NCBI GenBank assembly: GCA_009602725.1
Contig: WELB01000084.1
Coordinates: 377,743-432,306 of the forward strand
DNA: 54,564 nucleotides
Reading direction: 5' to 3'
DNA from: Spirogloea muscicola
Taxonomy: Eukaryota > Streptophyta > Zygnematophyceae > Spirogloeales > Spirogloeaceae
The notes under the pieces were generated by a model. That model ran no database searches. It saw nothing but the letters and a program-made list of their open reading frames with translations, and was not told the DNA's origin. The stretch's first letter is position 1. Every line of letters begins with the position of its first letter. The position numbers and the translations under genes are program-made. Shown piece after piece: positions 1 through 9,575 of this stretch.

Positions 1-1703
1 CGCGCGCCACGGTAGAGGCGGCGGCGGCGGCTGCGGGCGGCAACGGCGGCCCGGCCCGGCAGCGGCCGCCGTTGGACGTCGAGGGCCTGGCGCGGAGAGC
101 CCGCATCCGCCTCACGCCGCAGGAGGTTCGAACCCTTGACCACTTACTAACCTTCGCCCATCTCGCTCTTTCTCTATACTCTACCCCTAAATTCAACCCC
201 AAACCCTAAACCCCTATCGAAACCTAAACCTTCTCTGGGGTGGCAAAGCCCTATACCCTCCTCCCCTAACTCTAGACCTCACCCTAACCCAAAACCTTTT
301 TGCGAAATTCTTCTGGGTGGCAAAGCCTAGTGATGGCCGTGGCAGCACTGGCCCTGCCTGCCCATTGCACGGCTGCCGGCGCCCACCTCCGTCAGCGGCC
401 CCCTCGGCAGCAGTCGGTGGCGGCGGCGGCGGGCGGGAAGACTTGCAGGAGCCGCCGCTGAGCCGGGGACGCAGGCTCACTTGACTCGCTGGCGCAAAAT
501 TTACCGAAGCCCACCTAGTACCAACCCAATACGGCTGAAGATTGTCAAGACTCTGACCAGCCGCTAGGCCCCGCTGCCTGCAAGAGTTGGACTTGGTAAT
601 TGGATAATGGTAGGTTCAGATCTAGGCTCTAGGGAATAGGGTTTATGGAGATGAGGCCGAGTGCGCGCCGCCTGATGGGCGTCCCCGACCTGACGCACTC
701 TGGGTCCGCCGCGGTGGCGCAAATCCTGTTCGCTCGACTGTGTGGCGTGCAGAAGGACGAGTTTGGCTCCTCCATTGCCCGGATCATAGACTGGTGAGTC
801 AGCAGCGGCAGCGTAGGACGACGTGAGCGGCGCTCCGCCTCCTGCCGCTCACATGGGGCGGGGCTCTGGCTGCTTCAGTCTGCAGCCCCCTTCCTGTGCT
901 TCTAGGGCAGCACCAGCAGTGCACTAACCCACCCCGTCCAATGGGCAAGAAAGGCAACACCCTCGCAGTCTTTCCATTACTCATTTGCCACCACCTTCCT
1001 GGTTGTCCACATGCACCAAGCAGAAGAGCAGGATCGCTCTCACAACTTTTCTTTCTTACACAATCGTTTGCATCACTGGCTGGTCAGCTGAGAGCGCTTT
1101 TTGTTTGTTGAGGCTGGTGACGCTGGTGCCTATTCTGGTCAGGTTTGGGCAGCTCCAGGAGATAGACGTAGCTGACCTGCCCCCTGCCATTCGTGTCGGT
1201 ATGTCACCCAAACGAGCTTCTTATGCTGCTATGTAAGCGCACATGTATGGACGGACAAGTTTCACTCAGCTCCTGACATCTTTTTCGGGCATCACTCATT
1301 CCCCTCGATTGTGGTTTTGTCCCATGTTGCATACTGGAACTTATGGCAAGAGCATCTCACAATTGACACCTTTGTACCATTGCCTTCAGCTGATGCTGAG
1401 GATGATGATGTCGTCAGGCAGGATGTGCCAGTCATCTTTGACAACCGGTACAAGAAGTGCATTGGCATACTCTTGGCAGGCATATATCTGTATATGATAT
1501 GTACTGAGCAACCACTACATAGCTGTTGTGATGATATTGTGGTTGTCTTTCAGCTACTATGTGACATGCGTGCAAACACTGCCCACTGAGGAGCACCACT
1601 CATTGTGTGGATGTTATGTAGGGAGCTTATGCTGGCTGAAGTACCCGTGATGGAGGGCAAGTTCCTGAAGGTTCCCAAAATATCAAGCGACAATGCAGAG
1701 TAG
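1..1703 (+). CDS. gatC: Glutamyl-tRNA(Gln) amidotransferase subunit C, organellar (5' partial)
   Basis: GatC is the small subunit of the GatCAB amidotransferase, which converts Glu-tRNA(Gln) to Gln-tRNA(Gln) in chloroplasts and mitochondria and stabilises GatA. The exons join in phase: 1-125 (frame from base 3), 753-793, 1143-1198, 1390-1447 and 1622-1703 (stop TAG), giving 119 codons in the window. Recognisable family segments, in order, are LDVEGLARRARIRLTPQE (exon 1), IIDWFGQLQEID spanning exons 2-3, the acidic stretch then RQDVPVIFDNR (exon 4), and EGKFLKVPKI near the C-terminus. The first exon has no Met in frame. It is Ala/Gly-rich, as expected for the end of a transit peptide, so the start lies upstream of the window. 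The first intron (626 bp) contains telomere-like repeats. The 3' end faces SFR2 convergently, about 510 bp away. Confidence 0.9.
186..300. repeat. Degenerate telomere-like CCCTAAA repeats in gatC intron 1
   Basis: Around 186-230 there are several overlapping variants of CCCTAAA (for example CCCAAACCCTAAACCCCTA and AACCTAAACC), followed near 285-295 by CACCCTAACCC. CCCTAAA is the plant and green-algal telomere unit. The tract is short and degenerate, and it lies between two in-phase gatC exons, so it is interstitial and not a chromosome end. Confidence 0.6.
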
Positions 1704-2215
1704 ATGACATGTACTTAGATGTAGTATGTAATCAGATACATGTAGAGAGCTTATGCTGGCTGCTGGTTGCCAATATCAGGCGAGAATGCAGAGTAAAGCA
1801 AGATTCCTGTAGAACTCGATGCCAAGTGACCAGGAATGCACTCCTGGACACCTAGAGCAGTTACCCAAGGCAACAATGCTCGCTATAAACAAAGCAAGAA
1901 TGCTCACTAATGACATGAATCAATACAGACATGGGTTGACAGTAAAGGTCTAGATATGTATTGCAATGCATTAAAAAACAGATGGAGGATATGGAGAGCT
2001 GCATATCCCTTTCTCCTAACAGACAATGATGAATTATTGCATCCCTTGCTCTCTAACAAACAATGCAGATTTGGCAGGGCCGTGACTCAAAGGAGCAGCC
2101 CACGTGGATGCATTGCCAACTTTGGCTGCTGACACTTAGAGGCACAACTAATCTGCAAGCCTAAGTGAACGACACTCAAAGGTCTAAAGATGATTGTGCT
2201 CTATGCAAAGGGGTT
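1704..2215. other. Convergent intergenic spacer gatC / SFR2
   Basis: This is the roughly 510-bp interval between two gene 3' ends. It is AT-richer than the flanking exons. It contains a short local repeat (GAGCTTATGCTGGCTG occurs in the last gatC exon and again near 1747) and otherwise nothing I can name. It probably holds both 3' untranslated regions. Confidence 0.5.
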
Positions 2216-5200
2216 TCAGGCAGCCATCGACTCAAGGTTCTCCACCTCACCACGCGCCTCCAGCTCGGCTGGAGGGGCACCACTTGGGATACCCTTGTAC
2301 AGGTCTGCTACTTGGGGCTTCCCACTTGGAGACAACACACCCTGATTCTTCTGGCCAACGAATGGAATCACTGAGCGGATGGCACCCAGAGCAAATCGGC
2401 TGAAGCGTGAGAGAGAGTCCTGGAGGCCGTCGACTTCATAGTGGCCGAATCGCCAGTCTCTGCTGGAGTATCCGCGCTGCACGGGCTCATCCAGGCCACC
2501 TACACCGTCAAGCAATAAGGAGCTGGTGTAAGTAACAGGTGCCATACATCAAGTAATCTGTTGCATGATAATGGCAATCGCAAAGGTCATCAATAGGTCC
2601 AGTCTTGGCGATTACCTGCATACATGAGGCCCTTGTCATCCACTTCACGGCAGAAGGGTCTTGTTTCGTTCTCCTGAATGGCCTTCTGAAGGTTGCCCCA
2701 CTCCCCATCCCTCTGTTCTTTAGTAACTTTCCCAGTAGCTGATATCTGAGGTACAAGATAGTCATACAACTTACCAGTCAACCTCAACATTTCTATGCAG
2801 CGTGTGCAAGACTTGGCAGTTAAGCCAGAGTACATGAGACAGCCCGTTCCTGCCAGCCTTGCATGTATGCAACACGGCACTATGATCTGCATACAGATTC
2901 GTTGGATAACAAGAAGGTTCTTAGGTAAGTACTGACCTCCTTGTACAGGTAAAAGGATGGTCGAGGTGAACGTTTTAGGTCATTCTCCCTGTCGACTGAG
3001 AAGAGGCCAAACTTGGGACCATACCCATCGGCCCACTCCCAATTGTCAGATGTCGTCCAGTACAAGTAGCCCTGCACCTTGATACCCTGCAACAATGAAC
3101 AAGTAAAGTTTCCATTAAAACTTGCCAGTTAATTGAACCACAGAAAGCATGACAGGGGCATAGACCACAAGTGACAGTCCGCGGAATGCCACTCACACGA
3201 TCCATTGCACAGCGGACTGCAAGGAGGTGCTCAATAATGTAGGGTCGCCTGAGCTTGTCGGTGGAGTCGGAGATGCCACTCTCGGTGATTATCATTGGAA
3301 GGTCGCAACCCCGCTGCACATTGTAGCGCTCGTTGAAGGCCACCAGGATGCGGAAGAGCCCATCGGGGTAGATGCCGCGACCAGACTCACTAAACTCCTC
3401 GTTGGGCTTGAGTTTCAGACCAGGCGTGTTGACAAACTCCTGCAGGCCAAGTCGAAGCTTAAGACTTGATACACAGGTCCAACAGCCGAAGAAGGAGTCT
3501 GGCAAGTGCACCTTGTCCGGGTGCTGGTCAAAAGAAGAGCCTGTGAGCTGACCTGTCCGTAGTAGTTGACGCCGATGAAGTCCAGCTTCTTGTATGTATC
3601 ATCAGTGATCTGGAACGTCGTCAAGCCCATGGTAAACATCACCGCTGGTACATCCATCAGACCGTATGGACGCATGAAGGAGATGTGATGAGACAACCCG
3701 ACGCGCACCGGGAAGCCCTTCTTTGCTCTGGTGTGTGGGGCAAGAGTGCGTCTGCAGTTACTTTCTCAGCCTTGTCGCGCTTATCTCTCAAACGATGGGT
3801 GAGGCAAAGAGCTGGGCTAACAGGGTGATTGACCGGCAAAGCGAAAAAAATATTTGGCAAAGGTCGTGAGCTCTGCCCAATATACTTCTATGTGCAGGCA
3901 ACACCTCCACATCCATGTATGCAACCTGCCCTACAGATTTTTGTGAAATCTGCACTCACCCTACTTCGTGAAGGACGTCATAGGCCTGATTATGGGACTT
4001 GGCAATCAAGTCCATGGCCGTAGTGTACACTCCCTTGGGCATCACACACATGGCCTGCTCCACCAGGCTCGGATCTCCGCCAGGCCAGGCTCCGGCGCAG
4101 TATGTGAGCATGGCAAATACGTGAGGCTCGTTGAATGTGATCCACCACTCAACAAGATCTCCAAATTCTTCAACCACCAGCCTGAAATGCAAGGCACGAG
4201 TGATGACCGCAACTGATGCCTTATCAACCTCTAGTCAGTCAACGGATGGATGCTCTAGTATAAAATATGATGTACATGTTGACAAGGCCATGTAGCATCA
4301 ATTAGCAGAACTAATTGCCCAAGCAGGAGATGTAAGACAGGGCAGTAGTGGAGGATGGTAGAGCTGTGAAAAGTAGGTCCTGTTCATTTCTAGAGGGCCT
4401 AGAAGAGAGCAAAGATAGCATACAAATCCACAATTACATGTCAAGCATACTACCTTGTGAAATCAACAAAGTATCCCACAGTCTTCTCCTTTCTCCAGCC
4501 TCCGTAATGATGGGCCCAGATGGGCAGCGAGTGGTGAAAGATAGTCAGCATGATCTTCATGTTGTAGCTCTTCACCCTCTCCAAAATCCATCTGTAGTGC
4601 TTCACGGCTTTCCAGTCAATCTGTGTGCTAGGCAACAACTGAGAGTCAGCTTGAGGTCAATTCCAGCATGGACTTGCAGGGCACTTGCATGTATAAGCAG
4701 GCCATGTAAAAGGGGACGCAGGAGCAGCAGGCAAAATTGGAACAGATTCTGTGTATTGCTGGGCCATTGAGATGGCGATTGAGGCCCACCCTCACCACTG
4801 AATCATCCATCCCATTTTTTGGCTCCCGCACAACAATACGACCCCAGTCAATGCCCAGGCGGTAGACAGAAGCATTGGTGTCCTTGGCAAGCTTCAGCTC
4901 AGTGTCTGGCTCGGACCAGAACTTCAGCCTCACCTCCCTGCAGGAGCAAGGGGAAGCGGCCAGTATTGATCGGTAATAAATGCATTCTTTAAGCATGCAA
5001 CTTACTGCAGCAGACTAGTGAAGGCACTCATAAAGCTCTTGCTAGATTTGAAGCTTAATCTGAAGGTCTCCTTCGGCACTCACGGATGCGCAGCATTGTG
5101 CCACCCCGCCACGTTGAGGTCGTCGTCCTCGTCATCTTCCACCTTCTCCTCCACCTTCTTGATGCCCCTGATGGCTGCCTCGTAAGCCACCCTGCCCATC

Positions 5201-6604
5201 TTCTTGACCTGCCATGCAAACATACCCTCATTTGAACCCTTGGCTAGCTTCAGCTGCAGTGATACTCACGCATTCTCCCATCCCCACTGCCCTCTTCCTC
5301 CTCTTCCTCCTCCTCCTCCTCCTCCTCCTCCTCCTCCTCCCCTCTTCGCTCGAGTGCCAGAATGCATGCATACAAAACTGGCAACTCACTTCAACTTAAG
5401 CAACTTCACAGCTCCATACATTGCTTCTGCTGCTGGTAGTGTGACTGCGTGCCAACCTGGCGAGGAACATTGTGGACCATCTGTGCTTCTTCATCCCCCT
5501 TGCCCTTGCTCGACAGGACCTTGCGGATGCGTGGCCGGCTGCTCTCATCTGGGTCTTGCTGGCCATCTGCGGTCTTGCCGCTGTTGTTCCCGTTGGCCCC
5601 GCCCTGACCGTTGCCCTTGTCCACGACCTCCCAGCCCTCTGACCCTGAGAGGCTCTTCGCTCCCATCTCCGCGCTCTCCACAGACGGCACATCCTCGGCA
5701 TTCACCATGACCACGCTGTCAGTCAGGACCCCCTTCACGGGCACGTCATGGCGACCTGTGGCGGCCCCATTCGAGTCGCCTTGGCTCGGAGGTGCTTTAC
5801 CATTCCCTCCCTCATCAGCTGACTCCTTGACGTCGTACTTTCCGTCGGGTGCCAGCTTCGCCTTGGGCCCGCCGGGCAGCGTCTGCGCGACGCCGTGGCC
5901 CTCCTCGCTCTCCTTGCCAGGCGCCGCCATGTCGTCGCTCATCCCTCCCTCTGCCCTGCTCTCGTGGACTCTGACGGTCGAGTCCTCGCCGGGTGCCGTA
6001 GGGTTCTTCTTGGGCTCGGTCTCCTGTGCAAACTCCAGCCAGGAGTCGTGAAGCTGGTCCTCGACGTGCGCCGGGGCCGTGGCGAGCCCAAAGAAGAAGC
6101 CCCCATCCTCGACTGCACACGACAGGCAAGCAGACGTTAGTGCCGTGAAACAGGGCCCGCATCTGCTCAATGCTCGTCTCTAATTGCATCATTGATGACA
6201 CGACTCACACGCTGTTGATCATGTGAGCACCAGACGTATATCACAGTAATCATTCTGCTGACAGTCGGTTAAGACTCTCATTTGCGATCGCCAGCTGACC
6301 AACGTATTCGCCTGGCCTGCTGGCGAGCATGCAGCAGCAAAGATATGTGATCCAGGCCGCGAGCCTGACACTGGGTGGTCGTATGCTGATCAGGCGGGGC
6401 GATCTGCTGTGATTGTGAGCACTCACTGGACTTGTCGATGGGGAACTCGGCGACGACATCTGCCTCCTCGTCGATGGAGCTGTGGAAGGGCGACAGGTGC
6501 CTCTTGCGGTAGTTGTGGAAGGCCCAGAGGTTGGCAAAGAGGCCGGCGACGCTGATCGTGCCGACGACTTTGGTCACGTTGATGAGGAGCCCGAGGGGCG
6601 CCAT
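2216..6604 (-). CDS. SFR2: SFR2-like galactolipid:galactolipid galactosyltransferase (GH1 family)
   Basis: SENSITIVE TO FREEZING 2 is a GH1 protein of the chloroplast outer envelope. It transfers galactose between MGDG molecules to make oligogalactolipids and diacylglycerol during freezing or osmotic stress. Eleven exons join in phase: 6604-6427, 6112-5457, 5208-5084, 4937-4796, 4638-4454, 4181-3960, 3727-3553, 3439-3197, 3086-2937, 2745-2616 and 2499-2216, giving about 829 aa. An N-terminal membrane anchor (residues ~5-28) is followed by FFFGLATAPAHVED (~65-78), FWSEPDTELKLAKDT, TFNEPHVF (acid/base Glu ~447), ITESG (nucleophile Glu ~614), GYGPKFGLFSVDR and DWRFGHYEVDGLQD near the C-terminus. 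The last motif separates SFR2 from ordinary beta-glucosidases. Residues ~90-310 form a polar, acidic, low-complexity insertion much longer than in land plants (about 620 aa total in Arabidopsis, from memory). The usual TENG nucleophile motif reads TESG. I chose the ATG at 6604 because it opens directly into the membrane anchor. The weakest junction is the 4796/4638 intron. Confidence 0.93.
5284..5345. repeat. (CTC)n/(CCT)n microsatellite in an SFR2 intron
   Basis: An almost pure run of CTC/TCC triplets lies between in-phase SFR2 exons 5457-6112 and 5084-5208, so it is intronic. On the gene's own strand it reads as a purine-rich GAG/GGA tract. Confidence 0.85.
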
Positions 6605-7370
6605 GGGAGGCCGGAAGCCCCTCAGGCTGTGGCGGGCCCGCTCCTGGCGCAGGGGGTGCCACAGCGCGGCGCTGCGCTGGCGCGGAGGCGGCGGCTGCGA
6701 CAGCGGTGTCAAGCTGCCGTGCGCCACGGGCGGCCGCAGGCGGTCGCGCACGGNATGGCGGCGGCGGCGGCGGCGGGCGCGGGCGCAGCGGGTGCGGGCA
6801 CAGAGGAGGGGATGAGGGAAGTAAGGGATCTGCTCCACGGATGTGGGAGGTGAGTGCTGGGTTACCTTTAGGGCGGCGGCGCCATTGCGGCGGGGGCGAA
6901 GCTCGGGCCACCACCTGGCCTGGGCTGCGGCAACTCTGAGTGGGAGGGAAACAGGGTAGGACCGACTGTGGGGACCGCCTCCAACTTACCGACAAACTAG
7001 CGGCCTCCCCCGCCTGCACGGCCGCGGGGCCCGACTCCCTTGCCCGGCAAACCACCTTCGAGACGGAGCCCGGGCCTGCTGGCTGCTAGCCCCGATTGCG
7101 GCACCGGGAAGTTACCGAGGGGCCGCCCCGTTTGGCGGCTCGCTACCTCGGCCGGCCCTCGACAATAGACACGTGTATGCCCTACCTGGCGCACAGGTGT
7201 CGCTCGCGGAAGCTCCTTCTTACAGTGCCACGCCACGTGTTGGGCGCTGGACCCCCACCCGGCCGCGGCTCCAGGAGACACCCGGAAGCGCGTGCCCCCG
7301 TGCTGTCGGTTTCTCGCAGTTGACTTCCGATCAGCACCACATGTTATCGAGAAGGAGAAGGACACGCCCA
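6605..7370. other. SFR2 5' region, GC-rich, with an ambiguous base
   Basis: This is sequence upstream of the SFR2 start. It is GC-rich with a (CGG)n-like tract around 6756-6800 and an n at 6754. Open frames on both strands here are compositional artefacts. It presumably holds the SFR2 5' UTR and promoter. No TATA-type element stands out. Confidence 0.4.
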
Positions 7371-7380
7371 TGGAGGATAG

Positions 7381-7660
7381 GGGCTGGAAAAAGCCAGCCC
7401 AAAAAAGAATCAAGAAAGGACGAGAAGGTGTCATGGGAAGCACTAAGAAAGACGAACACAAAAAGAAACAACGAGAGCAAGCGCGGCCAGATCAACTGGT
7501 GGCTGGGAGAGGCCAGCCCAGAGGGATGGACAACGAAGCACTCAGTCCCAAATGCCCAGCCCTTGTCTTACCTCAAGTTAGCATATCAGGATCTGTACGT
7601 GCTCACCCTTGGGTACTACGTCACGCTGTTACCAGTCCTTGCTTCAACGCTCCCTTGCCC
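7381..7660 (-). mobile_element. Retroelement 3'-tail fragments with hairpins
   Basis: Hairpins GGGCTGG..CCAGCCC at 7381-7400 and GGCTGGGAGAGGCCAGCC at 7501-7518 are each followed by the antisense form of the tail (CAGCCCAAAAAAGAAT, CAGCCCAGAGGGATGGACAA). Upstream of the second is the shared word GCGCGGCCAGATCAACTGG. These are antisense copies of the 3' tail of the hairpin-tailed retroelement family found throughout the window. No coding potential is visible in this part. Confidence 0.6.
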
Positions 7661-7674
7661 ACACCGTCCACACG

Positions 7675-7928
7675 CGAGCAGGCCGTGTATGGCTGCCGCC
7701 TCTGGGTTTCGGCGGAGTGCCTCTTTCCCTGCAGCGAGCTACTCAGACCTGATGTTGCTCACTCGTGGGTACTGAGCTTCCCTCTGCATCGTCTAATGTG
7801 TTCTGCAGTGTTTTGTAGTGTAGTCCTTTTTCCGGCTCCTCTTTCTTTGGCTTTGGAAATTGTCCATTCTTTTTTGGGCTGGCTGTCGTTTTTGGGCTGG
7901 CTTTGCCAGCCCCTCGTCTCTATGGGCG
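7675..7928 (+). mobile_element. Non-LTR retroelement 3' end (C-terminal codons plus hairpin tail), copy near-identical to 54329-54564
   Basis: The fragment reads through the polyprotein C-terminus ...AAASGFRR...LMLLTRGY with stop TGA at 7773-7775. It then has about 100 bp of 3' UTR and a perfect hairpin, GGGCTGGC-TTT-GCCAGCCC, at 7894-7912, followed by a TCTCTATGGGCG end. It matches the reverse complement of 54329-54564 base for base with only scattered differences. The exception is an 18-bp local duplication of the hairpin's left arm (GGGCTGGCTGTCG at 7876-7888) here. The high identity suggests both insertions are fairly recent. Confidence 0.75.
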
Positions 7929-8180
7929 CGCACTTCTCTTAGCACTCCGGCTCCTTCAGACCTTGTCCATTCCTTTGGGTTCCCTCTCCGAGCCACCAGT
8001 TACTCTGGCCGCGCTTGCTTGTTACCTTAGCCATCATTGCATAGAGAAGTGGCTCTCCCAATGGGGGCAAAGAAGCAAGCGCGGCCAGATTAACTGGTGG
8101 CTGGGAGAGGCCAGCCCAAAGAAAGGGCTCGCCCATTGAGAATACGGGCTGGAGAAGCCAGCCCAAAAATGAAGGAACAA
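7929..8180. repeat. Cluster of retroelement tails, both orientations
   Basis: After the tail at 7928 there is a sense segment (CTTGTCCATTCCTTTGGGTT at 7963-7982). It is followed by antisense tails with hairpins at 8099-8116 (GGCTGGGAGAGGCCAGCC) and 8146-8164 (GGGCTGGAGAAGCCAGCCC). The second belongs to the coding copy that continues to the right on the minus strand. GCGCGGCCAGATTAACTGG precedes the first hairpin, as it does elsewhere. Confidence 0.6.
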
Positions 8181-8960
8181 AGTACGAGAAGGGGGCCAGG
8201 GGAAGCGCTAAGAAAAACAAGCACAACAAGAAACAAAGCAGCTACGTATTACTCTGTAACCCCTGCTAAGCAGCCTCAGGTCAGAGAAGCTAGGCTCCTT
8301 GAAGTGAGTCCCCTGGCCAGAGCCAGAGGCAGCAGCGAGGGCTCTGCCGGCACACAGGTGCAGCGCGCGGGCTATAGACCTCTGCAGCGAGACGGCCAAG
8401 CGCATCCGGTACACCTGCGCTAGCGACCCGGCTGCAGGAAAGTCCACTGGCTCCCCATGGAAGCGGCGGACGATGGCGTGGCCGGCGAGCTGGTTGAGCA
8501 GCTCAAGCCACCGAGCGCCCAACGCCCCGTGCGTGTCGATAGCCAGCGGGAAGAACTCGTCTTCCCGCGGATGATCAGCATATTTGAGCTCCTTAGCTCG
8601 AGCGGCGCAGGCGACCGCATACCCAGCCTTGATGGCACATTGGGCTGGGTGTGAGCGGTCGTAAGCGTCTGTGGTCACCACGTCCAGGATAAGACGTGGC
8701 CCGCCGGCTTGTGGGGTGGCCATAAGGTCTTCGCGACGTGCGTGGAGACCGTCGGCCCTTTGCTGGAGCGGCGTGACGGCGGAGGTCTCCGCTGCCACCG
8801 CGAAGCCAGCCTCCACCAGGATACCATGCATCGCATCTTGGAGGCGGTCGTGGGCCGCTGTCCGCTATCCGCCGTGGGAACAGCGCAGAATATGAGTGGC
8901 CAGCTCCCCAGGCTCGGCCCCTCGCTCGCCACATTCGCACTGACGAAGAAGGGCTACTTG
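8146..8960 (-). pseudogene. Non-LTR retrotransposon, distal polyprotein region with endonuclease-like domain (degenerate)
   Basis: Read on the minus strand from about 8950: CECGERG...HILRCSHGG, a Cys/His motif, then HGILVEAGF, LILDVVTTDAYDRSHP, CAARAKELKYADHP, FFPLAIDTHGALG and the C-terminus SDLRLLSRGY. The D...K/KY.D...F.PL..(D/E)T.GALG pattern is the PD-(D/E)XK-like endonuclease block seen downstream of the reverse transcriptase in some algal and protist non-LTR elements (family-level recall). It is inactive for at least two reasons. A stop follows HGG (GGATAG instead of GGAGAG, near 8872), and the normal terminal TGA has become AGA at 8253-8255. About 100 bp of 3' UTR and the tail hairpin at 8146-8164 follow. 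The reverse transcriptase itself is absent (5' truncation). The paralogue on the other strand is at 46517-47390. Confidence 0.8.
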
Positions 8961-8999
8961 AGTCGCAGTATGCTTTGGCGCCCTTCTGGCCCCTTCGGA

Positions 9000-9215
9000 C
9001 TTTGTTCAGTCTTCTTCGGGGCTGGTCAATCCAGCCATCGCCTTCTTCTGGAAGAGTCTTCCTTCCTGAAGAAAGAAGTCTTTGTTTTTGAAACAAACGA
9101 AAGCCAAAATGGCCAAGAAGAAGGGGGGCTTCGGTACCCACGAGTGAGCACATACAGGTTCGACGGCCTTTACTTGGGGAGTCGGAGCAGTCGAGCCCGG
9201 GGCAAGACGAGGCGA
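9000..9215 (-). mobile_element. Second retroelement 3' fragment (VLTRGY type)
   Basis: At 9137-9155 the minus strand reads ...CTCACTCGTGGGTACC, the VLTRGY C-terminus with its stop lost. It is preceded (higher coordinates) by the TTGGGGAGTCGGAGCA segment that also occurs at 15100-15125, 45998-46015 and 53594-53610. To the left lie degenerate tail sequence and a short CTTCCTTGAAGAAAG-like inverted repeat around 9050-9085. It probably abuts the CRIPT upstream region. Confidence 0.45.
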
Positions 9216-9575
9216 GGGTCGGGCGAGACGCCAAGTTGCGAGTAGCCATTGCAAGCCCCCTCGTCTCCTCCGCCGCCGGGGCTGTGCGCCCCTCCCGCAG
9301 CCTGCGCGCGCGCGCCCCTCAGCCCTGCCGAGCGTCGCAGGGCTGGCTCAGCGCTGCCAGCCAGCCGCTGCCAGGTCGGTACTCTCGTCTTTGGCCTCGC
9401 CGAGGGGCGGAGAGGGCGCAGGCTCGTCCGCGAGGCTGCACCGGCGGCTGCGGTCGACGACGGAGCCGTGCCTGGTCTGGCTCCTGCCCCGACGTGGGCT
9501 TGGGCTCGCTGCCTCCCGCTGCAAGGGAAGGCGGCGCGCCCATGAGGCGCTGAGGCGGAACCCTCGCGCACAACG
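9216..9575 (+). promoter_or_regulatory. GC-rich region upstream of CRIPT
   Basis: Roughly 360 bp of CpG-rich sequence lies between the last retroelement fragment and the CRIPT start codon. It most likely contains the CRIPT promoter and 5' UTR. Overlapping open frames on both strands have no recognisable homology. No specific promoter element could be assigned. Confidence 0.35.

Noticed and set aside
122-136. tRNA B-box-like word GGTTCGAACCC at the gatC exon 1 donor
   Set aside because: There is no matching A box or acceptor-stem pairing upstream. The bases before it are the in-frame LTPQE coding sequence and the word starts at the intron GT.
186-300. Chromosome end (telomere)
   Set aside because: The repeats are few, degenerate and internal to the gatC gene.
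6278-7055. Long minus- and plus-strand frames across the SFR2 upstream island
   Set aside because: They arise from GC-rich sequence containing an n and show no homology. The SFR2 anchor starts at the ATG at 6604.
7381-8180. CRISPR-like array (regularly repeated palindromes)
   Set aside because: Repeats are irregularly spaced, differ in orientation and sit in a eukaryotic nuclear context. They are retroelement tails.
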